Positions 33,000 to 44,678 of a stretch of DNA of 64,000 bases are shown here, piece after piece; position 1 is the first letter of the stretch, and each line of letters begins with the position of its first letter. Made by a program: the position numbers and the translations under genes. The stretch comes from Aaosphaeria pasadenensis (lineage: Eukaryota > Ascomycota > Dothideomycetes > Pleosporales): the NCBI GenBank assembly GCA_022813625.1, contig JAKLMB010000048.1:7628-71627 (forward strand), given 5' to 3'. The notes under the pieces are model-generated. The model worked only from the letters and a program-made list of their open reading frames with translations, was not told where the DNA came from and ran no database searches.

Positions 33000-35403
33000 A
33001 TGGCGCAGTCGCGCCAACAGATCATACAGGAAAAGCCTATCGGTCGCGGTCTCGACGTCTTTCGGGACGCTTTCAGTTCAACATGCCAGGCCATCGGGGT
33101 ACCGAGCTCGTCGCGAGCGTTAGATCACATAGGAGAAGAAGGTCGTACTAATTAATCGGAATTCTGTACATTTAGCTGACAAAGCTGTAGAGCGGCAAGA
33201 CCTACTGGTCACGTTAGTCTCCTGTCTGCTGACCCTCTCTGCCTCTCGAGCCCTTCCATCAAAGACTGGGGGAAAGAATCTCCGCACTGATCTCTCTAAG
33301 CTTTTAACGGCAGTCAACGCGGATGACTTCGAAATCGACCGTATACTCTCTCTCCTCCAAGCTGTCCTCGATCAGAAACCCGATGAAGTCGTCTGGAACT
33401 TGGTCTATCACGCCGTCACCGAATCCACTCCCCCACCCCGAACCGTGTCGTCTATCCAGCAAACCCCATGGGTTTCCAACACCGGCAGCTTCGTTAACTC
33501 TTCTGAGCACCGCAAATACGTGGATGGCGTTCTTAAGGAAGAACTTGGACAGCTATACGTCGATGTTCCCGGTTTCTCCCATGCCTATCTCGGCGGCGTC
33601 GCCAATCTCGACTCTCTAGCCGACCGCGTCTTCGGACAATGCAAGGAGGGGGACAATCCTCTATACAAGGACGAGTGCGGTTGGAAGGACTGGCCCGAAG
33701 CTGCGAGGGAACAGGATGTCTTGAGCTGGTTTGGCGCAATTGTATCCCAGCTCTTAGAATTCGCAGAGGGACATACAATCGGCCCTAGAACTCGGCGGCG
33801 GCCACTTGCACAGCCTCACCAGCCCATTCAAGGCTCCACTGCCGACCGGAAGTTGGATGTTGGCTTTGTAGATGATTCCAGTGCTGGTATCAACTCAAAG
33901 TGCAAGTGGTCGCACATTCTTGTTCCGGGGGAGCTCAAGAGCAACCCGGCGGCCGACAAGATGTCCAAGGCATGGCTCGACCTCGGTCGATATGCGAGGG
34001 AAGTGCTTGCCGCTCAAGATGACCGCCGCTTCGTCCTCGGCTTTACACTTTGCGGGTCGCTTATGAGGCTTTGGGAATTCGACCGGCTTGGTGGTATTGC
34101 GTCCTCGCAATTTAATATTAATGATGACGGGCGCCAATTTGTACTTACCATGCTTGGCTTTTTAACGCTGGATAAGGAGCAACTTGGGTTCGATCCGACA
34201 ATTGTTACAGACGGCGGCAAGCGATATATCGAGATCGAGCGGGAAGGCCAGACGGAGCGGTTGATTATCGACCAGGTCATCAAGCGAATACCCTGCGTTG
34301 CCGGTCGAGCGACGACTTGCTGGAAGGTGTATCGTGATGGAGATGAGTCCCGTGTCCCTCTGGTTGTCAAAGACTCCTGGCAGTTTCCGGAACGCACCGA
34401 GGAAGGCGAGCTATTACGCGAGGCTGCTAACAACGGCGTAAAGAATGTCGCGAGGTATTACCACCACGAGGTGGTACAGTTGGACAAGAAGGTCGACGAC
34501 ATCAAGGACGGTGTACGACATGGCCTAGACGTGACTCAAGCGACGAATTACAGACCCAGCCGTACCATGGCGCCTCCAAACGCAGCTGAAGGTCGTGTCT
34601 CGCGGTCACTTCGAAGCAGTAGTGCCGCAGGGCGGAAGCGGTCGTCAAGCCGCACAGATGCGCCATTGCCGCCTACGAAGCGAACCTGCTCAAGTTCTCC
34701 AGTAAAGGGTGGGAAGGCAGTGGAGAATCGGGTGCATCGGCGAGTCGTCGTGCGAGACTATGGGAAACCAATATACAAGGCAAGCTCCCGGATCAAGCTT
34801 CTTGCCGCGCTAGAAGGCTGCATCAAAGGGTACGAATCATTACACACGGTTGCCGGCATGCTGCAATGCGACATCTCACCAAACAACCTTATGATAAACG
34901 AGGACGAGGAGAATCCCTCCTATTCCGCGTTTTTAATTGACCTTGACCTTGCCATCAAGGAGCAGAGAGAGGCAGCGTCAGGAGCGCGCGGAAAGACTGG
35001 CACGAGAGCGTTCATGGCAATTGGAGTGCTCATGGAGGACGAGCCGCACTCGTTTATGCACGACCTTGAGTCGTTCTTCTGGGTGCTCTTCTGGATATGC
35101 ATTCATTATGATGGGCCTGATAGAGGAAGGGTGGTGTCCCAGTTCGAGAAATGGAACTACGCAGATACGGAAGAGCTAGCCAAGCAAAAGCTTGGAACTG
35201 TCTCCGATGATGTTATATTCAACAAGACTATCAACGAATACTTTACTAGCTACCACCAGCCCTTGATTCCCTGCGTCATTGCCTTGCGGAGCAAGGTATT
35301 TCCGGCAGGAGGAAGGTGGAGACACCCAAATTTGAAGCTATACCTCGAGATGAGGGAAATTCTCCAAGCAGCACAGAATGATTTGAAGGATTTAGATCAG
35401 TAG
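33000..35403 (+). CDS. FunK1-type fungal protein kinase with nuclease-like N-domain
   Basis: ATG 33000. A 34-nt intron (33142-33175, GTCGTACTAAT..TTTAG) joins exon 1 to 33176-35403 in exact phase, giving 789 residues. The N-terminal half has RKLDVGFVDD near residue 274 and LVPGELKSNP near 300, a D...E-x-K pattern in a fold like the restriction-type domains of FunK1 proteins. The kinase half shows VPLVVKDSWQFPERTEEGEL, a Ser/Arg-rich insert, HTVAGMLQCDISPNNLMIN (catalytic Asp near 613) and FLIDLDLAIK in the DFG place, then SFMHDLESFFWVLFWICIHY, a FunK1 hallmark. Substrate unknown. Intact; the short non-consensus donor is the only oddity. Confidence 0.85.
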
Positions 35404-35626
35404 TGTGGGTATCCTATTGCACAGGGAGGGAAGCCTTCGAGGCAGTAATCTAGGTTGCATTTATTGCTTAAAAAGGACAGCAAATTGATCAAGCAAGAAT
35501 CTCTAAATCATTGAAACTATCAATAAGTGTGCCCATTACCAACTCCTTGTAGACATAGCGGACAGCTTAGTCTTAAAAAAACAGGCACGTGTGTGGCGCA
35601 GTTTCAGCGGTCAATCCTCTGTCGAA

Positions 35627-37118
35627 CTACCTATCTTCGTCTCCATCGTTATCATCATTCAGGACCCAAGAATTCACTCTAGCAATCTTCTCCCTATCTT
35701 CCTCAATCTTCTCCATCCACTCATCTGCGCCCTCAATAGCCTTTTGAGAATCTTTGTGCGCCAGTAGGTACGACACAATTTCAGCCGGACTGAATTTCCG
35801 GCTAGGTATTTTCTTGACGAAGTCCTCTTCCAATTCATGCCATTTGTGACGTCCCTCTTCGTCGCTGCAATACATAAATTGGAAAAGTCGACGGACCATG
35901 TCTTCATTGGCCAGCTGCAATTCCCATTTCATGTCCGCGCGACCAGGTCGTATGAGAGCAGAGTCAAGCTTTTCATAGTGATTGGTTGTCATGATCACTA
36001 TTCGACCTTCGGGCGATGACGTCCCATCGAGGACATTCAGAAGAGTGGACAAGTCGAGCTTCTTGTTAACTGCCTGGCTGGCATTCTTGTCACTATCCTG
36101 CTTTCGGCTGAGGCCAACCGCGTCGACATCCTCAAGCAGGACAACACAGTGCGCTGGAAGATCTGCAAAGAGGGTCTTCAGACTCTGGCTATCCAAACTA
36201 GATAGATTCATGACGTAAACATCTAAGCCGAAGTGACCTGCGATGGAGAGACTGAAGCTCGTCTTGCCAGTTCCTGGTGGGCCATAGAAAAGATAACCTC
36301 TTTGATAGGGCAGACTGCGCTTGGAGTAATAATCCCTGGTATCGAGGAACTCTTGGACGTCGTTTAGGACATTCTCTTTTAACTCTTTATCGACGATAAC
36401 AGTTGATATATCCCGCTTGCTCTTTGCCTTTGATGTTCGCCACCTGTCCCCTTCATGCTCAAAGATGCAAGTCTTGTTCTTGTTTTCATCGAGATAGTCT
36501 TTGCGACAAGTGGCTAGTAGCTCCTTTAACACTCCTGAATCTCGTCCCCAAGAAGTTATGGATACCTCCTCTTTGGTATAGCCATATTGCTGCGTGGTCC
36601 GGGTGCGCCGAAATACGAACCGACGACCATTATACCAGAAAGGAAGCGGTTCATTGCAGGGGGAATAATGCAAAACCTTCTTATCGTTATGAACTCCAGC
36701 ATCACCTAGGAAAAAAGATCCTATACGCCCCACGGCAGCAAGAAGGCTTCGCGCGGATTGTGCAGACGGTTGTTTACCCATCCAGAGAGTAACCATTTCA
36801 AAAGCCTCATCATGGTAGGGAATTTCAACTTTGCATGCTATTCTGTTGTCAGATTTCGGCTATGGAAGGAACGCAGGATAATTGCTTACTGAAGTGGTCA
36901 TTTAAAAGTCTAGACAGGTATTCCCAAACATACCTTCCAGTGAAGAAGAAGAATGCACATGTCAAAAGAATTTGGCTGTAGATATTGGAAGCTCCATTAA
37001 GGAGCGGCAAGATCATGGAAGATATTGGTGCAAGCCCAGGAAAGAAGATGTTCAGGATTGAGCTCTGCTCAGGCAGAGTCGACAGAAGTTGTGAGGTGGC
37101 ATTATTGAATGAAGCCAT
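35627..37118 (-). CDS. BCS1-like AAA ATPase
   Basis: ATG 37118. Exons 37118-36890 and 36837-35627 join through a 52-nt intron (36838-36889) in exact phase to 479 residues. The N-terminus has a membrane span (ILLTCAFFFFTGRYVWEYL) followed by the BCS1_N-type domain (EIPYHDEAFEMVTLWMGKQ). The AAA domain has Walker A YGPPGTGKTS (about 261-270), Walker B VVLLEDVD (about 308-315), the sensor TTNHYEKLD and the arginine-finger region RPGRADMKW. Mitochondrial Bcs1 moves the folded Rieske protein across the inner membrane; ascomycetes have many expanded relatives whose clients are not known. The tail is acidic. Tail to tail with the FunK1 kinase. Intact. Confidence 0.85.
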
Positions 37119-37929
37119 GATGCAAATGATACTGAGAGTTGCTAAAGAAGGCGGTGTTCAGACTGAGAGGGCTATTGAGATAATGTGGTTCAAGTATCGG
37201 TTCTTATACCCAGCGACGAAGCTACGACATTCATATCATGCTCAATTCATCATCACCAAAATACCTGTAGAGATGTGATGAGGCTTGCAGACGAGGGACT
37301 CTGCATTATGCGAGATGCAATGATACTACAAGGTCTACGTACCGCAATGCAACGACGATCTCGTAGTGCTCATTCTCCACTAACAATATCGTGGGCATGC
37401 CAATGTAGTGGAAGCATTCCAGTGGTATGCTTCCCCAGATGCTATAGACTGATAGTAAGACATCCTGCAGGCGACCCACAGTGAGTGCTATAATCCATCC
37501 CGTAAGCTCAGGATAGGAAGAGTTGGTCCGGCATAAAATGAAAAATGATCCTGAGGGATGATTCAGCTCATCGTGTGAAATGAACCGGATCATCGTGAGC
37601 AATGAGCCAGGTCATTGTGAGAAATGAGCCAGATCATCGTGAGAAATGATCCGGCTCATGATCGGTCGAGCATGGGTCGCGCTAATGCAGCCTGAGCAGT
37701 TTCAGACTAAATTTTCGGCAATGGCACAGTTCACGAACGCGTCAAATTAACAATGTCAAAGCAATGCCGGTGATAGAACGGGTGAACAATTCCATCACAG
37801 TATCCATCAGAAACGTTGTGTCATGATCTCTCGTAGTGAAGTCGTGCTGGGCAGTACTTTGCTTACGTTATCACGACGCGACGGCCCAGACAATTTCCTG
37901 ACCCCGCCAACACCCCACCGTCGTACGCA
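37119..37929. other. Divergent intergenic region
   Basis: Between the divergent starts at 37118 and 37930. Holds the 22-bp repeat; no ORF is supported. Confidence 0.5.
37568..37655. repeat. 22-bp tandem repeat, four copies
   Basis: Units of the form tcatcgtgagaaatgagccag(a) at 37568, 37590, 37612 and 37634, each 1-4 changes apart. Each unit holds a GGCTCATTTC/GGATCAT core. Located between two divergent genes. Confidence 0.85.
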
Positions 37930-38687
37930 ATGGACTCGATAATCAGACCGCGGGATGCAATCCTTGAAAACGGTATCTTCTGGCTAGAAGACTCGGTTAT
38001 TGGGAAAAGAGTAGATGAGATAGCTCATAATGGCTTTCCGTTCAAAACCGTCAAAGGTCTCGACTTTTGCAAGGTCAATACAATGGACGATGAGGGAAGT
38101 AAGCACAGTCATCTGCATTCTCTATAACTGACATTTTTCTAGCGCATCCGAAGCGTTCTGGAGAGCATTTTTCATCGATCACGTCTCGGTTTTTGCAAAG
38201 TGTTTGGACGCAACATGCATAAGTCATTCTGCTTCCTAAATAGGACAACGTCCGACCTCAACGTCCTCGTCGTGCAATTATGGAGTAGTGGATCGCGAGC
38301 GGTCTTCCATAAGAAATCGCATCTTGAGTGCCTCAATGCAACACCTGCATCAAACGGTCTTCTAGAGATACCTGATGCCAGCCTTCAAAAACCAAGTATT
38401 GCAGCTATAGAGGTTGACCTGAAGGATGGCGGGCTGTATACCTTCTCCACCCAGATATATCTTGGTGAAGGCTAACTATGAATAGGGCTATACTAGATGG
38501 TCGCCTTGGTTTCAAGATAATCCAGGGCTTTGCTATAACTATTGGATTTGCGACAGAGGAAGAACTCAAGGAATGGGCAAAGATGGAACTGCCAAAGAGG
38601 TCAGATCTTGATCTTGAAAACCTTAAGCAAAAGGTGGCCGAAATGGAAAGCGAATCTATCGGGACAAATTTTGAGTTTCAAGAATGA
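37930..38687 (+). CDS. Hypothetical protein, four exons
   Basis: ATG 37930. Exons 37930-38098, 38143-38199, 38244-38435 and 38486-38687. Introns 38200-38243 and 38436-38485 (CTAAC branch) close in exact phase; the first (38099-38142, GTAAGC..TTCTAG) has good signals but is off by one base, so either a small indel or a wrong boundary exists there. Text: MDSIIRPRDAILENGIFWLE, ASEAFWRAFFIDHVSVFAK, LNVLVVQLWSSGSRAVFHKK, GFKIIQGFAITIGFATEEEL, and a coiled-coil end (LDLENLKQKVAEMESES). Family not recognised. Confidence 0.55.
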
Positions 38688-38769
38688 TGTGGGGTTCAAT
38701 TGCAAGTTAGATGCGCGTCGATAGTGTCATGTATCAACAACGAATCTATATTCTTGCACCTATGCGTTA

Positions 38770-39960
38770 TTAAAGATCAACTCGTTGTTGCAACAGCCCA
38801 TATTGTGCTGCCAACTCGCTATGAGATGGATTACTTTCATGTGTAATATCCAAAGGATACTGTAACGGATATCCGTCCATCGTATGAGAAGAGAGCAAAG
38901 GCGCTCTTGTGTGCATTATTGCTGGTGGTTCTGACGAGAAGCTTTGAACCCCATCTGATATAGATCTCTCTTTCCCTTCGAAACGGCACTCAGCTGGATA
39001 AGTAGACGATCCATCCATAGTATGAGAGAACAACAGCGGTGCTCTGGCATGTATTAGACCAAGGTGGTCAGTCAGAGCCTCGTTTTGAACAGCGCATGGC
39101 AAGCATCCTGGAGTCTCTAGAGGGTATTGTCCCACACTTTGTTCCGGTGAAACTGGTATAAAGTATGAGTCAAAGGGTACTGGAACTGGGCCATCTGCGT
39201 TATCATGGTTCCCATCTGTTGCCACGTTCACCGGAATTGACTTTCTATATCCTAAAGAAGTGTGAGAGTGGCAGGAGAGATTCGGTAGAAAAGAATACTC
39301 ACCAGAATGCGCTTGAGCCGTTACATCTGAATGTCCGCCAGATTCCGTTCGAAGCCCTTCCAATTTTCTTCTTTTGACAAGTGCATCTTCTGTATCTGTG
39401 GTCATTTTCTCCCTTGCCCGCTTTCCAATCGCATTTCGATCATCTTCCCCACTAGAAATCACTCCGTTCTGCGTCTTGATCTTTGCGGCCATTTCAAGTT
39501 CAGTGGTGGCCATTTTGCACAAATGTTGACGTTTCTCGACAGCAAAGCGTTGGTCCCGTGCGCAGAGGGATCCATTGGCCTCTTTGCTTTTCCTCGTCTT
39601 GCAATCATCATAATGTGTCACGTATTTGCGGACACGTGAAATGTGATAGCCACAAAACACACAGGTCTCATTGCATGCAACATCTGCAACCAAATCCTGT
39701 TAGCTTCTGCTCTCTATGACCCAGCTGTAGCGGGGAATAATACGAATTGTATAGTGCCGGACAAGATTCTTCCATTTCTTGAATACCGTTCTGGGTTTGC
39801 CGTCACATTCATGATGGTGACAGAGGTACTTTGAATGTGCGTCATCCTCGTCTTTCGGCAAATCGCGCATGAGCGGGAAGTCAGTGTCATCACCAAAGCG
39901 ATCGCCGCCTTCGTAATCAGATGAAGTCGAATGCATCAAAGCCTTTTGTAACTCTGTCAT
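38770..39960 (-). CDS. Cys/His zinc-finger protein with disordered tail
   Basis: ATG 39960. Intron 39684-39743 (60 nt) joins exon 1 to 39683-38770 in exact phase. The start is acidic. The fingers are CHHHECDGKPRTVFKKWKNL..HY and, across the splice, CNETCVFCGYHISRVRKYVT..H..C, then a basic nuclear-type stretch (GKRAREK, KRRKLEG). The tail holds two copies of RAPLL(F/S)SHTMDG about 55 residues apart. A second intron, 39252-39302 (GTGAGT..CTTTAG, 51 nt), is very likely; it is a multiple of three without stop, so either form keeps the frame. Probably a nuclear protein; target unknown. Intact. Confidence 0.65.
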
Positions 39961-40317
39961 CAGGTATTGGACGCGCGACTGCTACAGTCAGGTCATTGTT
40001 TAATAGAAGAGGTTCTCTGACAACCAACTCGAAATGCTTCGTTGTGCTCGTCCACGCGTTTCTGGTCGGGAAAGTGACGATAACAGGTCTGACATTGCGC
40101 TTGCTTTTCGCAATTGCGAGACATCTCTATCGAATGCTTTCACAAGTGACAATGATGTAGTGGTCGAACTGCAAGAGTAGGTTCGTTGTCCTTCGGATGA
40201 GGTGTAATATCACGCTAGCCCCGCACACGGCACCCCGTCATTGCAGCTTTACCGGGGCTGGGTTAGTTCCCACCAGAAAAGGAAGCTTGTCTGTCACCCG
40301 ACCAGAGAAGCAGCGCC
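39961..40317. other. Divergent intergenic
   Basis: No ORF with support. Confidence 0.45.
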
Positions 40318-40942
40318 ATGTGGCGAAACACTGCAAACCACGTCACTCGTAATCTCCAGGACCTCACAATAGTCTTGCTTGACTCCATGACCTCTTCATT
40401 CCAAGCTGCTTCTCAGACCGCGCAGCCCCGAGCTCCGGATACTTATACCATCGTGGGTTCACCTATCCATCTCCGTCACGGCATCTGCGTCGCGCCTAAT
40501 ACGAGCATCAGACACTGTATATTGCGTTTCAAGGGTCAGGAGTAATGACAGAGTGTCAACTGTGCGGGGGTACTGGAAAGAATGGTCAGTTCGATTGTGG
40601 ATTGTGTTCGGGTAGTGGACAACAGCAAAGGGTCAATAGGGACGCTGAGTTTGTTGGGGCCGCGGATTTACCCGCTTCTCTTTCGATGATAGTCCCTTTC
40701 GCCCATGGTTCTCGAGACATGATGTGAGTCTCTCAGCATACACTGCACTTTACGAAGACTAATCTCTATTATTTGAAGCTGAAGAAAATACTTTCTCCTT
40801 GACCGAACTGCCTGTCGTAGAGGAACACGAGAGTCCCTATCGAAAGCTGCATGGCCAGTCCGGCGTTGACTGTACTTATATTGAACATCAAGCTAAGATC
40901 AGAACCTCTCACCAAAAACATGTCAGCTTTTCATTTGGTTGA
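40318..40942 (+). CDS. Possible small protein with CxxCxGxG zinc motifs
   Basis: Three open pieces follow each other: 40318-40545 (ATG; VTRNLQDLTIVLLDSMTSSF), 40545-40727 (ECQLCGGTGKNGQFDCGLCS, two CxxCxGxG-type repeats as in DnaJ zinc domains) and about 40779-40942 (FSLTELPVVEEHESPYRKLH), which reads well after an acceptor at TTTGAAG. Phase closes between pieces two and three if a weak GTTCTC donor is used, and not between one and two. There is no J domain, so it is not a chaperone of the DnaJ class. Could be two genes or a decayed one. Confidence 0.35.
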
Positions 40943-41664
40943 GATCTTCAGATCTGCCTATACTCTAGTTTTGGAACTTGCCGGCTATGCGCTATATGGG
41001 CAGTACAAGAGCGGCTCAACAACTAGATAAGCCATACTTGAGTGCGGCATCTGTGTTCAGCGTAGGTTGAACATGATCACTGTACTCTCTTGAGGATTGT
41101 ATAATCATCAAGGAAATCACGTTAGTTTCAGCAAATTTCACGGTTCTCAGTGCATGGAAAAGATTTAAATTATTTTGAATAATCTTGTAAGAAAGTCACG
41201 TGATATTTGGTGCGATTGGATTTACAAGAGTAATACTATATTTCTACGTCTTCATGGAACGTGCCCAATTACGGAAGTGGACGATGATGAGAAGTACCAA
41301 ACGACTGTTCCTGTGAAGTCTGTTGACCGTGAAATGTCCTGATCCACGGCCTCGTTCACTATCGTCAAGTCTATGGTGACGTCTTCATGATCAATCCATA
41401 CCAGCACATTCTCTTTGTTGTCTGCACAGGTTATGTGAGTGTGTTCATGTGTAACACAAAATGAACAACAGCATCCTTATAAAAATAGAGATACCGTTAG
41501 CTCTTTAGCTTCTTGGTGTCCAAGATTTTCTCTGAGGAGAGCCGCGGAACGTGCCCCTGCGATGTCCAGCAGAAGAAGGGGATCCACAGCTATCTGCTGC
41601 GATGACTGCACTGCCACTGCGGCCTCGGATGGCTCTGCCAACAATTCCCTGAGTTGAGGCTACC
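40943..41664. other. Intergenic, no gene seen
   Basis: AT-rich, short frames only. Confidence 0.5.
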
Positions 41665-42285
41665 CTACCTTAATGGCCGTGGAGAGCTGGCTAGGCGTGA
41701 GACCCGAAGCTTATTCACAAACTGGAGCTGATGTTTCATCGCCGCCGCCATGGAAAGATCTTCCGGAACAGAGATGGCCGTCCGGGCTCGTGGCACCGAA
41801 ACCTGCAGATGTTCACTCGGGATTGCCTTGAGCTCGCCAATCGCCGTCAAGTGCTGCCGAAAGTCGGTCAGGAGCGTCTCGAGCTTTTACTTCTCGTCGG
41901 AGTTGAACGCGTTCAAACCCTCCTGCCTCTCCTGCAGATAGCTTGCTGCAGACAATGACGGACCAAGTCTCTGCGTAAAGTCGGGGAGTAGAAACGGCCG
42001 GCTGCGGTAGTCCTGCAGCGCGGTCGTGTCAGCCGGGAAGTTCTCATCGTTGCCCGCCGCCTCGAGGACCTCTAGGTCGCGCAGTTGCATACACAAAACG
42101 TCGATGGCGAGGTCCTGCTTTTCGGGGAGATACTTGATGGCCAGGATAGACTCGGCTAGCCTAGTCCGCGGATCTGAGAAGGCCTGCCGCGCTAGCACGT
42201 CGGATAGGTCGCTGCCAAAAACTAGACGAGATGGCGGAGAGGAAAGCATCACGTGAAACTTTGCCGCCAGTGATGAGAAATCCAT
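41665..42285 (-). pseudogene. Unknown coding relic, head-to-head with toxin-like relic
   Basis: ATG 42285. The frame reads to TAA 41887-41889 and continues in the same frame to 41665. Text: MDFSSLAAKFHVMLSSPPSR, RLAESILAIKYLPEKQDLAI, PFLLPDFTQRLGPSLSAA, then after the stop LETLLTDFRQHLTAIGELKA and SMAAAMKHQLQFVNKL. Helical and higher in GC than its left flank. The stop fits CAA to TAA. The family is unknown; the shared composition and placement suggest it arrived or lived together with the gene to its right. Confidence 0.45.
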
Positions 42286-42734
42286 GGGCCGAATTAAAGC
42301 GAACCAGAGAAGCTGCCAGTGGAGTGTGGTCTGGCGAGGAGATGAAGGTTGTCTCGGCTCTGGGGATTCATATTAGTACAGGTAGGGTGGAATTGTGAGT
42401 CGGGGGGAGCAGCCAACGTGCTCGGAGACAAAGCTCTGAATTGCTGTACGCACGGGCCCGCGCGCTGCCTGCTTTTGGCCGACGAAGGCTCTAGGCAAGG
42501 CTGCCTGGAAGGGGGTGTTACGGTCAAGAGGTATCGGCCGTCTGTAAGGGTCGACCTGGACTGCGGGACGCAGCAAGGTGAGTTTAAACAGCGACTCCGT
42601 AGGTGCAGACAATAGCTACGAACAAGGACGGCATGGTTGTGCGGAAGATGGTGGCAATGAGCTGATAGGGTTGCCGAGAATATATCCCGTAGTTATCTGT
42701 CCTCCTCCACCTGCGCGTCTCAGTCTTCCAGAAT

Positions 42735-44145
42735 ACCACTGCAAACGACATTCCATATCGGGGTGAGGTCAATATGCCCGTCGACATCGCCATACGGCGG
42801 CGCACCTGGGAAATCATGCTTGACGACTGAGCTGCCAAAAGGGCCGGCGTCATGAAGACCTACGGCGCGCCGGGCCCCCTGCTCGTCCAGCAATGGGAAG
42901 TGCAGTCGACCGATGCGGCAGGCCAAGAAATCGCCTATGAAACCGTCGAGCCGGCGCTGCATTTTGACCAGATGCGCTCATGTGCGGAGTTCTCGAGCCA
43001 TTTCAACAAGTTCTTTGACTCGGTCAAGAATGACTACACGGGGGAGGAGTACCTCCTCGAAGCCAACGCCCTGACGCCGGAGTACATGACAGTTCTCGCG
43101 GCTTCCTCTAATGGCTGGAAACGCGTGTTATGACGCCGCAGAACATCATAATGTCGCCACAGGCCGTCTTCTGGGGCTTCATGGCCAAGCGGCCTCAGTT
43201 CCGCGAGCTGCTCTTCATCGTGCAAGCCCTGCCTGCCCACGTCGCCAAGGTCGAGCACGTGAAGTCCCCTTCGCCATCGAGGCGCTAGAAACACTCATCT
43301 CGCTGGCCCCAATCCTAGGTAACACCGTGGCGCTCTACGAATCCGGCAGCGGACAGAATCTCTTCGGGTACAAATTCACGCCCCTGGAGCGCTCAATCAT
43401 CGCGGCATCGGTGCTCTTGCCGGTAGGGGGCTGCTTGTTCCGTGGTCGACGCGCCATCTCTAGCGAGGCACGGTTGGTGAGGATGTATGGTCGCGACGCG
43501 GCGTTCTGGGGCAAGACGCTCAAGTCCCCGGCGCGCGCAGTGGAGCAGAGGGAGGCGAGCAGGCTTGTCAGAAGGCTGATGAAATTGTAAGACTGCAGAG
43601 GAAGATGGATGCGAAGCTGGCTGAATACGCTTTGAAGGCGGTGCCGAAGTTGCTGCATTCCCCTGGTGTTGTTGTCAGCGTCGCGGAGGCGGATGTGAAG
43701 ATGATATTTGAGAAGTTGGTCAAGAAATATGTCCTGCTGGAGGCGCTGGATGAGCACGCGCTACAGAGAATCTTGGGAAAGGTCGAGGAATTCAAAATGT
43801 AGGACGCACTGCTTGAGTAGCTGATGGCGTCGCACGTGGTGCCCTGGTTGCGAAGTCGGCAGTTCATCCCCGGGGATAGACTGCGGGCAGTCGGAGCGGG
43901 TGATGCTGGGATATCACGGATGGCGTACTGGCTTACTATAGTGAAGATAAGAAGATACTTAACGTCGTCGCGATATCGAGTCCAAGAGTGGGAAGAATGG
44001 GTCGCGAGAGCTCTTCAAGGTTAGGAGGAGCAGCTGGGACAAGCTGGGCTAGGAAGAGAAGGCCGAGGCTACGGCCGTTGCCAAGGAAGTGGATGACGTG
44101 GTCAGATCCGGCACAGAAAGAGGGCAGACAGCACAATGAGACGGT
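42735..44145 (+). pseudogene. PT-TG (pre-toxin) type polymorphic-toxin-like gene, broken
   Basis: The plus strand reads in one frame from about 42735 (PYRGEVNMPVDIAIRRRTWE) through a TGA near 42826 to 43110, changes frame near 43120 and again near 43260, and reaches the diagnostic piece LISLAPILGNTVALYESGSG, FGYKFTPLERSIIAASVLLP. This is the pattern of the PT-TG module of polymorphic toxins: a hydrophobic L-x-P-x-x-G segment, then a helix with T-x-x-E-R. A further change near 43570 leads to EADVKMIFEKLVKKYVLLEA, and the tail (YYSEDKKILNVVAISSPR) needs another change and a stop near 44040. At least four frame changes and two stops: inactive. GC-rich for the window. Confidence 0.55.
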
Positions 44146-44678
44146 GGAGGAAATAGCGCAGTCGGTGAGTGTTAGTATTACTGCTACCTTTGTCATTGCG
44201 GTCGCATCTAACTTAAAAAGAAATCGCAATCGCTAAGCAACTGCGGCCATCCGATATCTTCTACCAACGTCGCGTCAAACTATCCCTGGGTTCTTTTTTG
44301 AATCTAGTGGGAGCCGTCGCATAACGACGAGTCTGTTCTTCAACCTCTCCAATTCCTCGTCATCAACGAATTTTCATACAATCATTTTCAGCGCTTCCAT
44401 AGAACCTCGCCAGATGGGCTGTATTGCCCATGTAGATATGTTGATCGGAAACGAGAGAATCATCGGCCCTGCTGTGAGCCAGGGAACTTTTGGCGATGTT
44501 TCGCTTGAGTCTAAGTTGCTACAATGACGACGGTTCCGTGGTACAGAGTGAGCTGTCACTTATTCCTAACGTTGCACAACAGCGAGCTGTCTCGCCTGCC
44601 TTCCCACATATTGGAGGGCCATAAAGTCCTCCGTTTCCCTTATCCCATCTATCACAATACAAGACAGTCTTATTCCTC
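44146..44678. other. Upstream region, no gene seen
   Basis: No supported frame between the toxin-like relic and the next start. Confidence 0.5.
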
